NCBI RefSeq assembly: GCF_028389875.1
Contig: NC_084663.1
Coordinates: 117,017,801 to 117,081,800 of the forward strand
DNA from: Rhea pennata
Taxonomy: Eukaryota > Chordata > Aves > Rheiformes > Rheidae
Direction of reading: 5' to 3'
Length of the DNA: 64,000 nt
Every line of letters starts with the position of its first letter. Within the stretch, counting starts at the first letter, position 1. Position numbers and translations under genes: made by a program. Under the pieces are notes generated by a model. It saw only the letters and a program-made list of their open reading frames with translations, was not told where the DNA came from and ran no database searches. Of this stretch, positions 11,401 through 22,900 are shown piece by piece.

Positions 11401-14400
11401 ATTTGGTTTTGCTTATGTAATTAATGTTAGCCAGGGTGGTGTGGTTTGTTTCGTTTTTTTCTCCTCGTAACTTTTAATGGGAAACCATGCAGGAGGCTTC
11501 TGCTACACCTTGTCTTCCAGAAACGCTTCTCAGAATTCTTCCTCTCTCTCTCAGCCTTCGTTTGCTTGAGTTTCGTCATTCAGTTCCTTGGATTTTGGAG
11601 TGTAATTTTACAGTTTATAGCCTCATTTGTCAATATACTTCTATTGCGTTTCCCTCTCCCAAAGCAGAGTGTTGAAATTGTTTAATCTGGCTAGAACAGA
11701 AGCACTGAAGCGCAACATTGCAAAGAAGGAAAAAAATTGCCGCATTGTCAGTATAAGGTTAAGCCAAAAGAAAGAGTAATATAAAGTATGGATTTCCAGA
11801 GCAAGCAAACTTGTAAATCATTAATGGAGTTAGTTTGACATACATCTGAAAGAGAATGTAGCCTTCTGAGCAGGCTGGGCTTTGAAAAGGCAGCCAATTC
11901 GTGAGCTGAGAAAAGCAGGATGTAGTAAAACTCACTGGAAAGAAAGACCTGGTAGTACTGGCTGAATCTCTGAGGAGGACCTAGGGATTTTTGATGTAGT
12001 CTTAGAGAGCTTATCTGAGCAGGGCATCATGATAAAAAATATCTAGTATTGCTTCCCTTGCAATGCTCTCTGCGGATGTGTTTTGTTTCTTAAAAGAATC
12101 CCACACTGTAGTATTATCGCAACAGCATAAGAGACCAGATATACATAATTTTTCAAAAGTTCAAAACAATATTCATGAGTCTGATGCGCATGTGACATCA
12201 GTCTATGATCCAACAAGCAGATTTTCTCAAATTGAAAAGCACCTATTTTGGGAGGAATACACAATTGTCTGTAAAGCGAGCTCTTCCTCTCTTAGACACT
12301 TTTTAGTGGGGCTCTAGCAAGGCAGACCTTTATTAGAGGCACCTAAGGCAGAGTTGTCCTGTTGGAATAACAGGAGACTTCAATGGAGAGGTCACTGCAG
12401 ATGCAGCTTCGCTGGTGACCCAGCTACTCTTGCAGTAATTCAGGTAGTGGCACAAAAGCATAGGAGAGAAAAGCCATTTTCAAAATATGAAAATATAATA
12501 TTCAGTCTAAGGACCTCAATCAGTAAGACCAGTGAGCCGTGTACAAAAATTCAGATGTTTCAGTTTTTCAAAGCAATCACAGTGAACGAAACATTAAAAC
12601 ACACTTCACCAGAGTGTTTCCTCAGGAAAGACTGGTGTGGCAACAGTTCATCTCAGAAGAGGAAGTGAGCAATAACACCCTATGCAAATGGTCTTACTTC
12701 TTCCAGGAGTGACAGCAGCTGGCAAGGGAGAACTGAGTAAATTTAGTGTATGGGAAATGTAGTCTGTAAAAATATCTGTTACTTAACTGTAAAAATAAAT
12801 TCCTCTGATGACCAGTTTTGTAAGGAAAAGGTTTAATTGTCTTTCACCTGTGAGAGGAAATTACTCTCTTCAAGTACATAAAAAGGTTTGACGCATAAAA
12901 CATGAAGTGTCACAAGGTGCATAAAAATGTCAAATTGAGAACTGTGTGAGACTGAGTTCTGTTGTTTCTTTTTTTCCACCATTCTCATACATAGCCATCA
13001 TTGGGCCACCTGATGTAAAAATGAAGTCAGAATCTGGGTCTTTGCACGTGGACTTCATAGGCCCTATTGCTGAACATAAACCTGACAAGTGGTCCTTAAA
13101 GCAGTATTATGGCTCATGGAATTACAGAATACTATACTGGAAGAAAGGCAGCAAAAAGGAGGTAACTTCTGCTCAGTTGTTATTCTGACTACATTTTCCA
13201 GGCCTGACTTTGATATATATGCTCTTCTGGGTAAAATGCTGTACTGACAAGTTTCTGAAAGCTAGCAGTAGTGAAATAAAACATCTCTCTCTACAAATTA
13301 CAATGAAGTAAAGTCATTACTGCTGGTATTTAGAGCGGAATGGCAGATGATCATGTCGTTAAACAGTAGCATGGATGTAATTTGCCCTTTCCATAATCAA
13401 AAATAATTGCTATGTTATGAGAGTTTACTCGCTCAGTTTGGCAGTGCATTTATTTTTGCAGGAGTACACAGTGCTGTTTTCCACACTCAATCTGTGTAGC
13501 TCACACACAAAAGCAAGGGTAAACTTAGAAGCTGTGACGTCGGCAGTGTCCGAGAATACAGCAATAAGCTGACCTAAATCCAAATCTCGTATCGCTTGGG
13601 TATTTGTGCCACAGCAGTTTTTGAAGAACTCTGAGCTCTGAATATTACCATGGTTGGTGCCTTACATTTCCTGTGGTCGCCTTCCTGCAGCTTTTCACCT
13701 CTTCATTTTCTACGAGTTGTAATTCACTTTCTTCTTTTTCCCTTGACAGATGTGTCCCTCAGCTCAACAGATTTCTCCTTATAGGATGCATGGAGAAAGA
13801 TCATAAATAATATATTAATTACAGGGTCATAAAGACTATTACATAAAAAAAAAAAGAAGCACTTTAGCAAAAGATATCAATCACTGCATAATTAGTGCTT
13901 TGTACATCAGTACAATTTTCATACTGCAGGGCTTTAGTGCATATTATTCTGATATGTATTTGTTATCCTGCAAAAATCCTTGGCATTCAACTCCAGGAGA
14001 TAAGGGATCCTCATTTCCCGAAAATGGAAAAGATCAAACGGGCCAGATGACAGAACTTCTGCCTTTTTTTTTTTTTTTTTTTTTTAAGTGAGTGGTTGCT
14101 TAAAACATTGAAACATCACTAGCTACATGTCTGAGAAAGAGTCTTATTATATAATGGAGCATGTTGTGGGGATTGCTGTAATGTGCAGCCACCATATAAC
14201 TGCAGGCACATAACCAATCATGCCTCTAAACAGCAAGCTGCATTTGCTCTCAGTCCACCTAATAGCTTCCACAGTCCTTTTTGCTTTGTCTAGATCTTCC
14301 ATCCCACATGCTGTGCCTCAAATTAAATTATCTTTGTCCGTAAGCAGCACTCTTAGCTGATCTCCTTTGGCTGGATAGTTGCTTCTGTCTGCAAGCAGAT

Positions 14401-17400
14401 CTCATTAATCGTGCCTCTGTCATGTTCTTTAGCCTAATACTTCATTAATGCATCTAGAATCATCCCTTAAGGTCTCACATACTAGCTACAGGTGAAATGA
14501 ACATATAGTTAGCAATTATTTTGCATAGATAGGGTGTTTCATTCTGCCTTTAAAAACTTTATCCGTGTTGCAGCTGTAACTGCTGAGGCTTGTACCGCTG
14601 AATGGAATACTAATCATTTAGCTAGTCACTCCATCAGACTCCTCATTTTCAAATTTTGTGTGTTCTTCTGTGTTGCTAGGTCATTCGCATAGATACCAAA
14701 CATAACTCTGAAATATTGTCTCAGCTGGAGCCATGGACAATGTATTGTATTCAAGTACAAGCGGTTATTCCCGAGTGGAACAAAACCGGGGAACTGAGTC
14801 AAGAGCTTTGCGACCAGACAACCCACAATGGCAAGTAGGATCTGATGCGGCAGAGCGGTAGAGACGGGGCCGCGAACTGGGAAAGCAGGCGTTCAAAAGG
14901 AGCCTCAGCGCAGCGTGTAAACCTTTCGGAAAAGCCGGTGTGCCTTCCTCTGGCAGTGTTTGGCTCTCTGTGCACACGCACCTTTAAAACGGGAGTTTTT
15001 AGAAGCGGAACGAAAGCTACAGGCTATATGTCACCGATCACACGATAGCTTGCTTCGGGGCAGGAGCAATCTCTTGATTTGCACAATATGTATTCACGTG
15101 CATAATAGATGCTTCATGTAACTTACGTGCTCAGACAGCTGGTGTCTCTGCCCCCGAGTTTACACAAGTTATCGTGGAGAGGAAGCCATCTGTGGGAAGT
15201 GTGGGGATGCTATAGGGCTAAGCTTTTCCTTGTATGTTTTTTCCTCATATACTTTTCCTACACATGTGTTATCTGCCAGTGGATATTGGTGGTGGTGGTG
15301 TTTCTTGTTAATTTATGGCTAGGCCAGTGCTTAGCAACCGTAGACTGGTTTAAAACATTTATACAGTGATGCATTGCATCTGTGTTCTTGTTACCTATTG
15401 CAAAACCCTTATGCGTGACAAGAATTTTTAAAAGGCTCAGTAGTTTAGAAGTTTGCAGGTTTTTGTTCTCTGCTGTCTTCAATTTCTTGCCATTATTACA
15501 ATTTTTTAAAGAGAGAAAATGGAAGCCTATACTCCTGATAGTGTTAACTTTTAGTTCCTATGCTCCAGAAACACCAAAGAGCGTAAATGTAAGCTCTTCA
15601 CATGACACCACCTTGTGGGTGGTTGTGTTGGTCTTTTTTCTTTAATCATGTGCCTAATATTGCACATGATTGCATGTAGAATCACTAGTATGTGTTACTG
15701 TAAATGTCTAATAATGATGGTTACAAGTTCATTTTATTGAGAGTCTCCTCAGCCTGCTCAGGCTAAAAACTTAAGAGCTAGGACACATGAAGAGCTAAGG
15801 CAGAGGTTGAGGGAAAATCAGCTGTAGAGCAGCTTTGCAGAGAGGGACCTGGGGATCCTGGTGAACAACAAGTTGACCATGAACCAGCAATGTGTTCTTG
15901 TGGCAAAGGAGGCCAGAAGTATCCTGAGCTGCATTGGGAAGAGTGTTGCCAGCAGGTCAAGGGAGGTGATCCTACCTGTCTACTCAGCCCTGGTGAGACA
16001 CATTTGGGGTGCTGGGTCCAGTTCTGGGCTCCCAGTACAAGAGAGACATGGAGCTACTGGAAAGAGTCCAGCAGAGGGCTATGAAGATGATTAGGGATTG
16101 CAGCATCCCTTATGAGGAAAGGCTGAGAAAGCTGGGCTGTTGGCCTGGAGAAGAGAAGGCTCAGGAAGGATTTTATCAATATATATAAGTATCTGCTGAA
16201 AAGATGCAAAGAAGGCAGGGCCAAACTCGTCTTAGTAGTGCCCAGTGACAGGAGGAGAGGCAACGGGCACAAACTGAACACGGGAAATTCCACTTCAGCA
16301 CAAGAAAACAGTTTTTTACTGTGAGGGTGGCCAAGCACTGGAGCAGGTTGCCCAGAGAGGTTGTGGAGTCTCCATCCCTGGAGATATTCCAAGGATGGAA
16401 GGATGCCCATCCTTCTGGGCATGGGCAACATGTTCTAGGTGACTCTGCTTGAGCAGGGCAGTTGGACTAGATGATCTCCAGAGGTCCCTTCCAACCTCAG
16501 CCATTCTGTGAGTAAGTATGAGAGGCTATGGAGTCTCCTTTCTTGGAGATAATTGAAACCCATCTGGGCACTGTCCTGGGCAACCTCCTGTAGGTGAACA
16601 AGTTTGAGCAGGGAAGTTGGACCAGATGATCCCCAGAGATCTCAGGTGCTTCCAGCCTCAACCGGTCTGTAATTCTGTTTCTTTGTGTCTGTAAACAAAA
16701 TGACCTATGTTTGCAGTTAAAATTTTGTAGACTTAATAAAGGTTGTTTAATTCCTTAGGAAAAGTGATATTTTGAAAATAATATGCTTAGAAATTAATAA
16801 CAACAGTTTTAATATTTTTCTTCTGTTTCTTTGCAGGTGTAACCCCTGCATGGATAATTGTCACTGTTCTTTTTGGACCCATGTTGGCTGTTATAATATT
16901 TGTTCCCATTTGCTTCTTTTCCTTTTTGTTTCTGTATCGACTGATCAAACATGTTTTCTGCCCTTCATATTATTTCCCACAACACCTCAAAGAGGTTTGT
17001 TTATTTGTGTTCTACCTAACAGAGTTAAAATCAGCTTTTTCAATAGAGCTGCCTGCCTCCCAAAGGCTCTCTCTGTGCCAAAACTTTTACAGCTTCTTTC
17101 ATTTCGCTTTCTTGCATATGCAGCTGATCGTTAGTCAAATGTAAAATGCAGGCTATTCTGAGGGGTTTTAGAGAGTATATGGGGACAATGCTGGTTATTG
17201 GTATGGAGGCTAGAGGAACCCATTCTATTATCTGCTTTTATATAGTAAAGAATTGTGTGTGATAAAATTTGCTCTTCTGCCAAGCAATTTGGACTAAACA
17301 GAAAAGTCATTCCAATAAGTAGAAAAGATAATGTCATGAACTTTGGTGTAAAAAGGTGAGAGAGTAAGGTGCTTTTCAATGTGAGAAGGGTGGTGGAAGT

Positions 17401-19463
17401 TAGTTCATTTAATGATTAATTTCTGTTGTTACAAGGTCATAAACTTTGCGTGAATGTTACCTCGATTTCCTTATGTTTTCATCAAGTTCTGTGGCACTAC
17501 ACAGATACAAGGAAAGAGCCATGAAATCAGACTTTAGTGTGTACAACACACTAAAATACTGTCTTTCTGAATTCTTACGCACAGAACACTCCAAAATATT
17601 AAAAAGCTAAGAGTTTTATTCCTAAAACAGTTGCATGATTTGTAATATGAAGCCTTATATGGCTTGGAAACAGGAAGTTTTTTTCATTCTAAAGTGGGAG
17701 AATAACAGGTGTTAACATGCAGTTCCTCTTTTTAGACAGTGAACAACTGAGATCTGTCTCCATGATCTTGTTTTAGAGTTACAATTGCACATTCCTCTCC
17801 TGAAACAAAGCTTTTTCCCCAATATAATAAAAGTCAACTTCAGCAAAGAATTTGGCAAGGTCTGAAAATTCAAGATAAAACGAGAGCAATGAACATTAGC
17901 TGTTGAGGAATACCACTGACCCTTGTTACCCAACTAGCAACTTAAATGCTGTATCAGAATCTCCTCCAAGAAATAGGACTATACAGAATACTACATTGGT
18001 AAAGTTATCATGCTATACTAGTCCAAGTTTTATGCACTTCCTCTTGGATCTATCGTTCTGACTCATTTAGAGTTCAGCAGACTTGAGCTTTATAATTGAT
18101 TTAGCACAAATCTTGCGCTTTAAGTTGAGCGCACACAGCAGTAGTTGCTCTTGCTGAACCTGGAACTCAGCTGCTGAGAAGCCAAAATTGTTTTGATTAA
18201 TACAGGATAAGGTAGAACTTAATTTTTACTCTCACATTTCTCACTAGAAAGGGAAACATCTTCATTTTGGGCTATCAAGTGGAATTGGTTAATCACAGCA
18301 AATTGTCTAATAAAGCTCAGCCACGCTTAACTAAACTGATATTATCAAAGGCAATAGTTTCACTACATTTGAGATTGCTGATTAGTGAGAGAGCATTTCA
18401 AATCACAGTTTAAGAGACTAAGGCTAGTAGTAATAATACTAGTATTTTTTTTAATTACAATGAACAGAACTGTTGATAGAGCCGCTTACTTTCTTATGTA
18501 CGGTATATTAAAACTGAAGAGTCAGGTCATAGGAAGAAAATCCAGTTGTACACATCCAGCTGCCACCAAATAAATGAACTCCCATGTGAGCTGCCAAAAT
18601 GAATGGTTGCCCTATTATTGCTAGGTTAAGTTGGTGTGCTGCTTTTGTGCTGGTATTCAAAATACAGTCATGATGTCCTGTGAAGTCCAAGGAGATTCTT
18701 GAGTCTGGTTCCATTTTAATAAGAGAAAAGGGCATGGGAGGAAAGTTGTGACATTTTAGTACCAAAATTAAGTCATCTTTCTCACTGAACTACCTAGCTC
18801 TGCAAATTGCCCTCCATCTCCTTTACTTGCATTAACGGTCATGGTTTATGTTGACATTTAAAGCTACTTGATGTCTAAGCTAACAACTTTCTGAGAAGGC
18901 AGGAACAATTCACATCTCATGGAGCTGTTCTACAAATCTCTCCGTGGATGACTCCTTTGCCTACAGTCAATTCACCATTTTTAGTCTTTCCTTCCAAACA
19001 AAACCTAGGTACTTTATTTTTTAAAACGAAGTTTATATTCCAAAGAAAGCACTGATCTCAGGGATATATTCTTATAAATACAGGCACTTCATAACATGTT
19101 AAAGTGAGCAGAGAAATCGTTACGTTATCACCAATCCAAAATTTCCAAGGATTGGTAAAGCCAACTAATAGGTAGAAAACATTAGAAAACAAATTTCTAG
19201 GCAGATATGGTATGGTGCCACCTAATTCTTGTTTCCTCTTCCCTTCACAGTTTTTGAGCAAGCCTTCTAATGGTTCGCAGTTCTTTTCTCCAGTCCCCCA
19301 AGAAGAGCATCTTCTTTGTGACAAGTTAACGGTTATTTCAGAAAAATCCCAAAATCAAAGTGAGGAGATTATGGATGAGGCCAGCAATACAACAGAGCAG
19401 CTTCAGGACTCTGAACAAGAATTTTCTAATGTAAAAGTAGTACCAGCTTCAGAAGGGGACTAA
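8349..19463 (+). CDS. IL10RB: Interleukin-10 receptor subunit beta
   Basis: Shared accessory chain of the IL-10, IL-22, IL-26 and type III interferon receptors; it binds TYK2 and sits in the plasma membrane. Seven coding exons: 8349-8412, 9322-9445, 10775-10944, 12995-13161, 14680-14830, 16837-16994 and 19251-19463. Together they give 348 codons, close to the usual size of 325-350. Residues 1-21 form a leucine-rich signal peptide; about 22-119 are fibronectin-III domain 1 (with TECDVSSL and a WAIIRF strand); about 120-225 are domain 2 ([16 protein letters not shown]); 231-258 are the transmembrane helix; 259-348 are a short tail starting [19 protein letters not shown], a family hallmark. Start chosen for its signal peptide and good context. 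Odd points: intron 5 uses a GC donor, exon 3 has a triple CAG acceptor, and an overlapping uORF precedes the start. Confidence 0.93.
8413..9321 (+). other. IL10RB intron 1
   Basis: The first 200 bases continue the CpG island; the rest is AT-rich with a T run near 9070-9090. No other feature was recognised. Confidence 0.6.
9322..9445 (+). CDS. IL10RB: IL10RB exon 2
   Basis: Acceptor TATAG ends at 9321; donor GTAAGT at 9446. Encodes [20 protein letters not shown] then [17 protein letters not shown], the first half of domain 1, with the conserved LQW and the N-glycosylation sequon NLT. Confidence 0.92.
9446..10774 (+). other. IL10RB intron 2
   Basis: Mixed base composition, GC-richer around 9540-10440. 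No exon, RNA gene or clear transposon was recognised. Confidence 0.6.
10775..10944 (+). CDS. IL10RB: IL10RB exon 3
   Basis: Acceptor CAG at 10772-10774, followed at once by CAGCAG so that three acceptors in frame are possible. Encodes [20 protein letters not shown] and [17 protein letters not shown], closing domain 1. Donor GTAAGG at 10945; phase 2 in, phase 1 out. Confidence 0.9.
10945..12994 (+). other. IL10RB intron 3
   Basis: No coding exon or clear transposon was recognised. Short open frames here lack splice context or family features. Confidence 0.6.
12995..13161 (+). CDS. IL10RB: IL10RB exon 4
   Basis: Acceptor ACATAG ends at 12994; donor GTAACT at 13162. Encodes [20 protein letters not shown] and [15 protein letters not shown], the first half of domain 2. 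The GPP opening and the YxxxYWK strand are family features. Confidence 0.92.
13162..14679 (+). other. IL10RB intron 4
   Basis: Contains a T run of about 20 at 14065-14085. No gene or transposon was recognised. Confidence 0.6.
14680..14830 (+). CDS. IL10RB: IL10RB exon 5, with a GC donor
   Basis: Acceptor GCTAG ends at 14679. Encodes [18 protein letters not shown] and ELCDQTTHN, the end of domain 2. The exon must leave in phase 1 to join exon 6, and the only site that does so is ATG followed by GCAAGT at 14831. The nearby GT at 14835 gives the wrong phase. Confidence 0.85.
15822..16510 (+). mobile_element. CR1 LINE fragment, 5'-truncated and decayed
   Basis: Shows CR1 3' sequence in order: GCAGAGAGGGACCTGGGGAT, GTTGACCATGA, GAGACATGGAGCTACTGGAA, AGGGATTGCAGCATCCC, then the terminal GACTAGATGATCTCCAGAGG and CCATTCTGTG. 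The reading frame is broken by indels and stops, so it is an old copy. It lies in sense in IL10RB intron 5. The 5' boundary is approximate. Confidence 0.85.
16519..16690 (+). mobile_element. Second CR1 3'-end fragment, tandem to the first
   Basis: Repeats the CR1 3' motif order in more diverged form: GGAGTCTCCTTTCTTGGAGA, GGGCAACCTCCTGTAGGTG, TTGGACCAGATGATCCCCAG, ending TCTGTAATTCTGTTTC. It abuts the 3' end of the upstream CR1 copy, suggesting insertion at, or duplication of, the terminal repeat. Confidence 0.7.
16837..16994 (+). CDS. IL10RB: IL10RB exon 6, transmembrane segment
   Basis: Acceptor TTTGCAG ends at 16836; donor GTTTGT at 16995. Encodes [20 protein letters not shown] and further hydrophobic residues, then [19 protein letters not shown], the juxtamembrane TYK2-binding region. 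Confidence 0.92.
16995..19250 (+). other. IL10RB intron 6
   Basis: AT-rich, with no exon or clear transposon recognised. Confidence 0.6.
19251..19463 (+). CDS. IL10RB: IL10RB exon 7, cytoplasmic tail
   Basis: Acceptor CTTCACAG ends at 19250. 70 codons to TAA at 19461-19463: starts [20 protein letters not shown], contains [11 protein letters not shown] as in other IL10RB tails, and ends in acidic sequence. It lacks STAT-docking tyrosines, as expected for this accessory chain. Confidence 0.92.
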   Translation, partial: FLSKPSNGSQFFSPVPQEEHLLCDKLTVISEKSQNQSEEIMDEASNTTEQLQDSEQEFSNVKVVPASEGD

Positions 19464-19969
19464 ATGCACTCCTCATACTTCACTCAGACTGAAAGAAAAG
19501 CAAATAGACTACTATGTTTAACTTCTGCATACTGCATATTTAAGAGTAAAAATTCATATGCAAGATTTTGTACATAGACTTTTCACAGAATCATACTAAT
19601 TTTTAAAGTACAAGAAACATGGCTATACATGAGGAATTAAATGATATGTAAATTTTTGCCACCATTTTTGGTGTCTCATTCTTAAGTTATCACAATACCT
19701 ACGACTCCATTTGTTTTTTAAATTAATATCATAATATATAATACTAGTTAACTTTGATGTACTATTTATTGAAAAAGCTAATCAAAATGGCCTACTGTAT
19801 AAGATTTGTAAAGGAAGATCATATTTTGCAAGGAAAGAGCTGATCTTACATTTTTTTAATGAGAAATGGTGTGTATTTCCTAAGATATCTCTATTGGCAT
19901 AATCTTTCTGTTGGATTTTTACCTGATGCTCAAATACAAAGTTACTCACAACAAGTTATGTACCATCTT

Positions 19970-19975
19970 AATAAA
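19970..19975 (+). terminator. IL10RB poly(A) signal
   Basis: AATAAA about 507 bases after the stop codon, followed within 30 bases by TTTTGCATTGCA and then T/G-containing sequence. It is the first canonical signal I found after the IL10RB stop. Confidence 0.65.
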
Positions 19976-22900
19976 CCAAACACAAATACTCAGTGTTTTG
20001 CATTGCAAGGTGTTATTCGTACTTCATCGCCACGGACAATAAGCAGTACGCTGCCAGATAGCCCTCTCGGTTCCGGTACCGCTGTCAGTCCCCTGAGCAT
20101 CTGCGCTGTTGTTTCTGTGATTTCTGTAATTAAATCTTGCCTAATCCACTGAAGTCTGTGAAAAATTTTGCAGCTAAAGCAGGAGTTAAAAGGTAGGATC
20201 ATTTCCTTTATCTGTTGATGTTCGGTCTCGATTGAAGAAAAGCGAACACAGGCAGGCGTAACGCTCGTGCTGCGTAACGCACACCTGCCTAGTCCTGCTC
20301 ATTCCAGTCGAGGCTATGGCCACACCAGTATCAGGGCATATTGTACGGCCTTTGCACTGTGCTGTAACCCTTTGAGTGCTGCAATTTTTTTTTCTTTCTT
20401 TTTCCTTTTTTAGCCTGAATGAAGACAAGGAACACACAGCATAGCTAATAGGGCTTACGCTTGTGCTAGCTGGCTGGTCAGCTGCTGTCAGGCAGAAGAG
20501 ATGAGGGTTGAGATTTCCCAACCTCTTTTCCTCACTCTTTTAACAGAGCTACTTTTGTCTACTTGGCTGCTAATTTTTATGGACGAGTTGGAATTTATTC
20601 TCTATCAAATGTGGCTGAAATTGGTCAGTAAGTTCAAAGGTTACGATGAGGGCACAGATAAGGCAGTGCTCTGTGCTGTGCTATGTTACTACAAATTAAT
20701 TAGTAAGCCAAACTGCGGGCAGGGGGACTAACATTAATACTCATTATACTCTTGGCAATTTGAGGATACAGTCTTCAGACCAAAGCAGGAGGAGTGTGTA
20801 CAGCAATACATCGCTGATATTTTAGGATGCTGGTTTCCCCATGTGAAAAGAGGAACCGTTTCCCTTCGTGATTTTTGCTGATACTGGTTGTTGCAGAATC
20901 ATGTAGGAGGAGAGGGAAAGAAACATTTCTCAGAATGTTTCTTCCTCTTTCAACATCTTCAGATGTGGGCAAAGCGAGGATTTGTCCTGACAGCTTTGTT
21001 TTACTCTTAACTTTCCTTTGATAGGGACCTACTATCTCTAAAGAACCATAGCTGGTTTAAGTTCATGTGAGCCCATCTTTAATTTACTGGCTGTATCACT
21101 ATCAACAATCTTTATCTAGCGAATTCCAAAATTAAAATTATACCATGATATTCCAACTGTACCACAACTAGCATGAAATAGGAAGGCATTCCCCAGCTCT
21201 GCTGCTCAATAGGTCATTGAAGTTTCCAGAAAGTCCAGAAACCCATATAATCCTTACAAACGTATAACCATAATCTTAGCATGTTCCAGTTGTCTGAGGA
21301 TGGTAATTTTCCAGACACAACTGTTGGACTCTAACATTGCTAGCATTGTGCTAATATAGATGTCTTGGTAAATAGAGGAAGGCAATCGTATGCCATGCAG
21401 AACAGAAATGAAGAGTCCAGAGCAGAATATATTTAATAAAGATCATTCTGAAAGGTTAGGGAGATGTTCTGTGAAATTCAGATTAGCTTATCTGATGCCT
21501 AAATTCTTATTTCCTCTAGAGCCAGTCTGGTAGTCAGGGTAGCTCCTAACACTGACAGCTGCTCACTTGTCTGCTCTCTGTTCAGTCCTCTAAACATCCA
21601 GCATTTAGGTTTGCGCAGCGTAGCAAAGCGGCGTTTGTGTTGCTGTTTGTAAAGGACTTCTGAAGTGATGTTAAATAGCGATTTGACCTTGTGGAGGACA
21701 ATGATTAACGCTTCACTGCTGACGTCTCACCTCTGGTGAAATCACTCAGCCACGTTATCCTTACACTGATTCACACGGCTCTTACATGAAGATTATGGTA
21801 TGCAGATATGACAGGGACAGGAGAGAGGCCCCCAAAGTAGAGAGGCAGGCGTAATGCGTGTACTGACAGAGGAAGCCGGAGAGGGGTAAGGCCCAAAGCA
21901 AGTGCAGATAGTACCCAAGAAATGTCAACAACGGAGTTCAACAAAGAGTGAAAATAGGCAAGGCTGTGTATTTTTAATGATTGTTAAAATTTAGCTTGCT
22001 CAGGCAGATAAGAGATTTCTTGGATGGCTCCTATTTTCTTTGCTATGTATGAAATTTGGCTATTCTGACACCAGAACCTGGTTTGTGACTAGAAAGACTA
22101 TTATAATAAACTGAATTTCAGAGCACTTGCGTGTAGTGCTCATTGAAGACTGCCTTGCTGTAAACGTGGAGGATGTTGGTCTCCAGGCACGATCCACGAT
22201 ATCGCAGTGAGCCTGCCATAAACAAGCTAGGTTCTTCCCATATGCACATAAAGAATGATACTTAAAATTCAGACACGTCGACACAAAGAGCAAATACAAA
22301 GAACTGCAATAAAGATCTGAAGAATTCACAGCACTATGAAATTCTGATTACATGGATAATGAGAAAAAAAAAAGTATTACACTTAACCTTGGCATTCTCC
22401 AATGAGTAGTCACATTAGCAGAGAGGAAGATCTTACCCACGCTTAGAAACTAAGTTTTAAAGAAGATCCTAGGAAATCTGCAGAAGGAACCTTCCACGTG
22501 AAGACAACGTCAAAGGAACACTAACTCACAAGAGACCTGTTCTGTTTCTACCATAGAGCCAGTACAAAATTGTCCTAATTTAAACAAGATTATTACCAGT
22601 ACCAATTATGCTCATCCGGTGATCATCAAATACATCTATTAGGAAGACACCGTTACCTTCTTCCCTATAAAAGCAGTAAATACAAACAATTTGTGATCAA
22701 GCTGGTGTGCTGACCTTCACCCAGGGACAGCCCTGGCTCACTTTTCACTTTAACTCTTCACCTCAGACACTTTCTGTTCACCTTGTTTCTTACTAAATTG
22801 TCTAAACCAAGCCAGACTTGCACTGCCTGCAGCTTTTACCCATGCTTTGCTAAGCAGCTGTTCCTGGGGATATCCGTTTTTTTCCAGTGTTTTGTTAGGT

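Larger units (their letters stand above)
14831..16836 (+). other. IL10RB intron 5 (GC-AG), carrying CR1
   Basis: The intron begins GCAAGT and ends TTTGCAG. It holds a sense CR1 fragment at about 15822-16510 and a second CR1 3' fragment directly after it. Confidence 0.75.
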
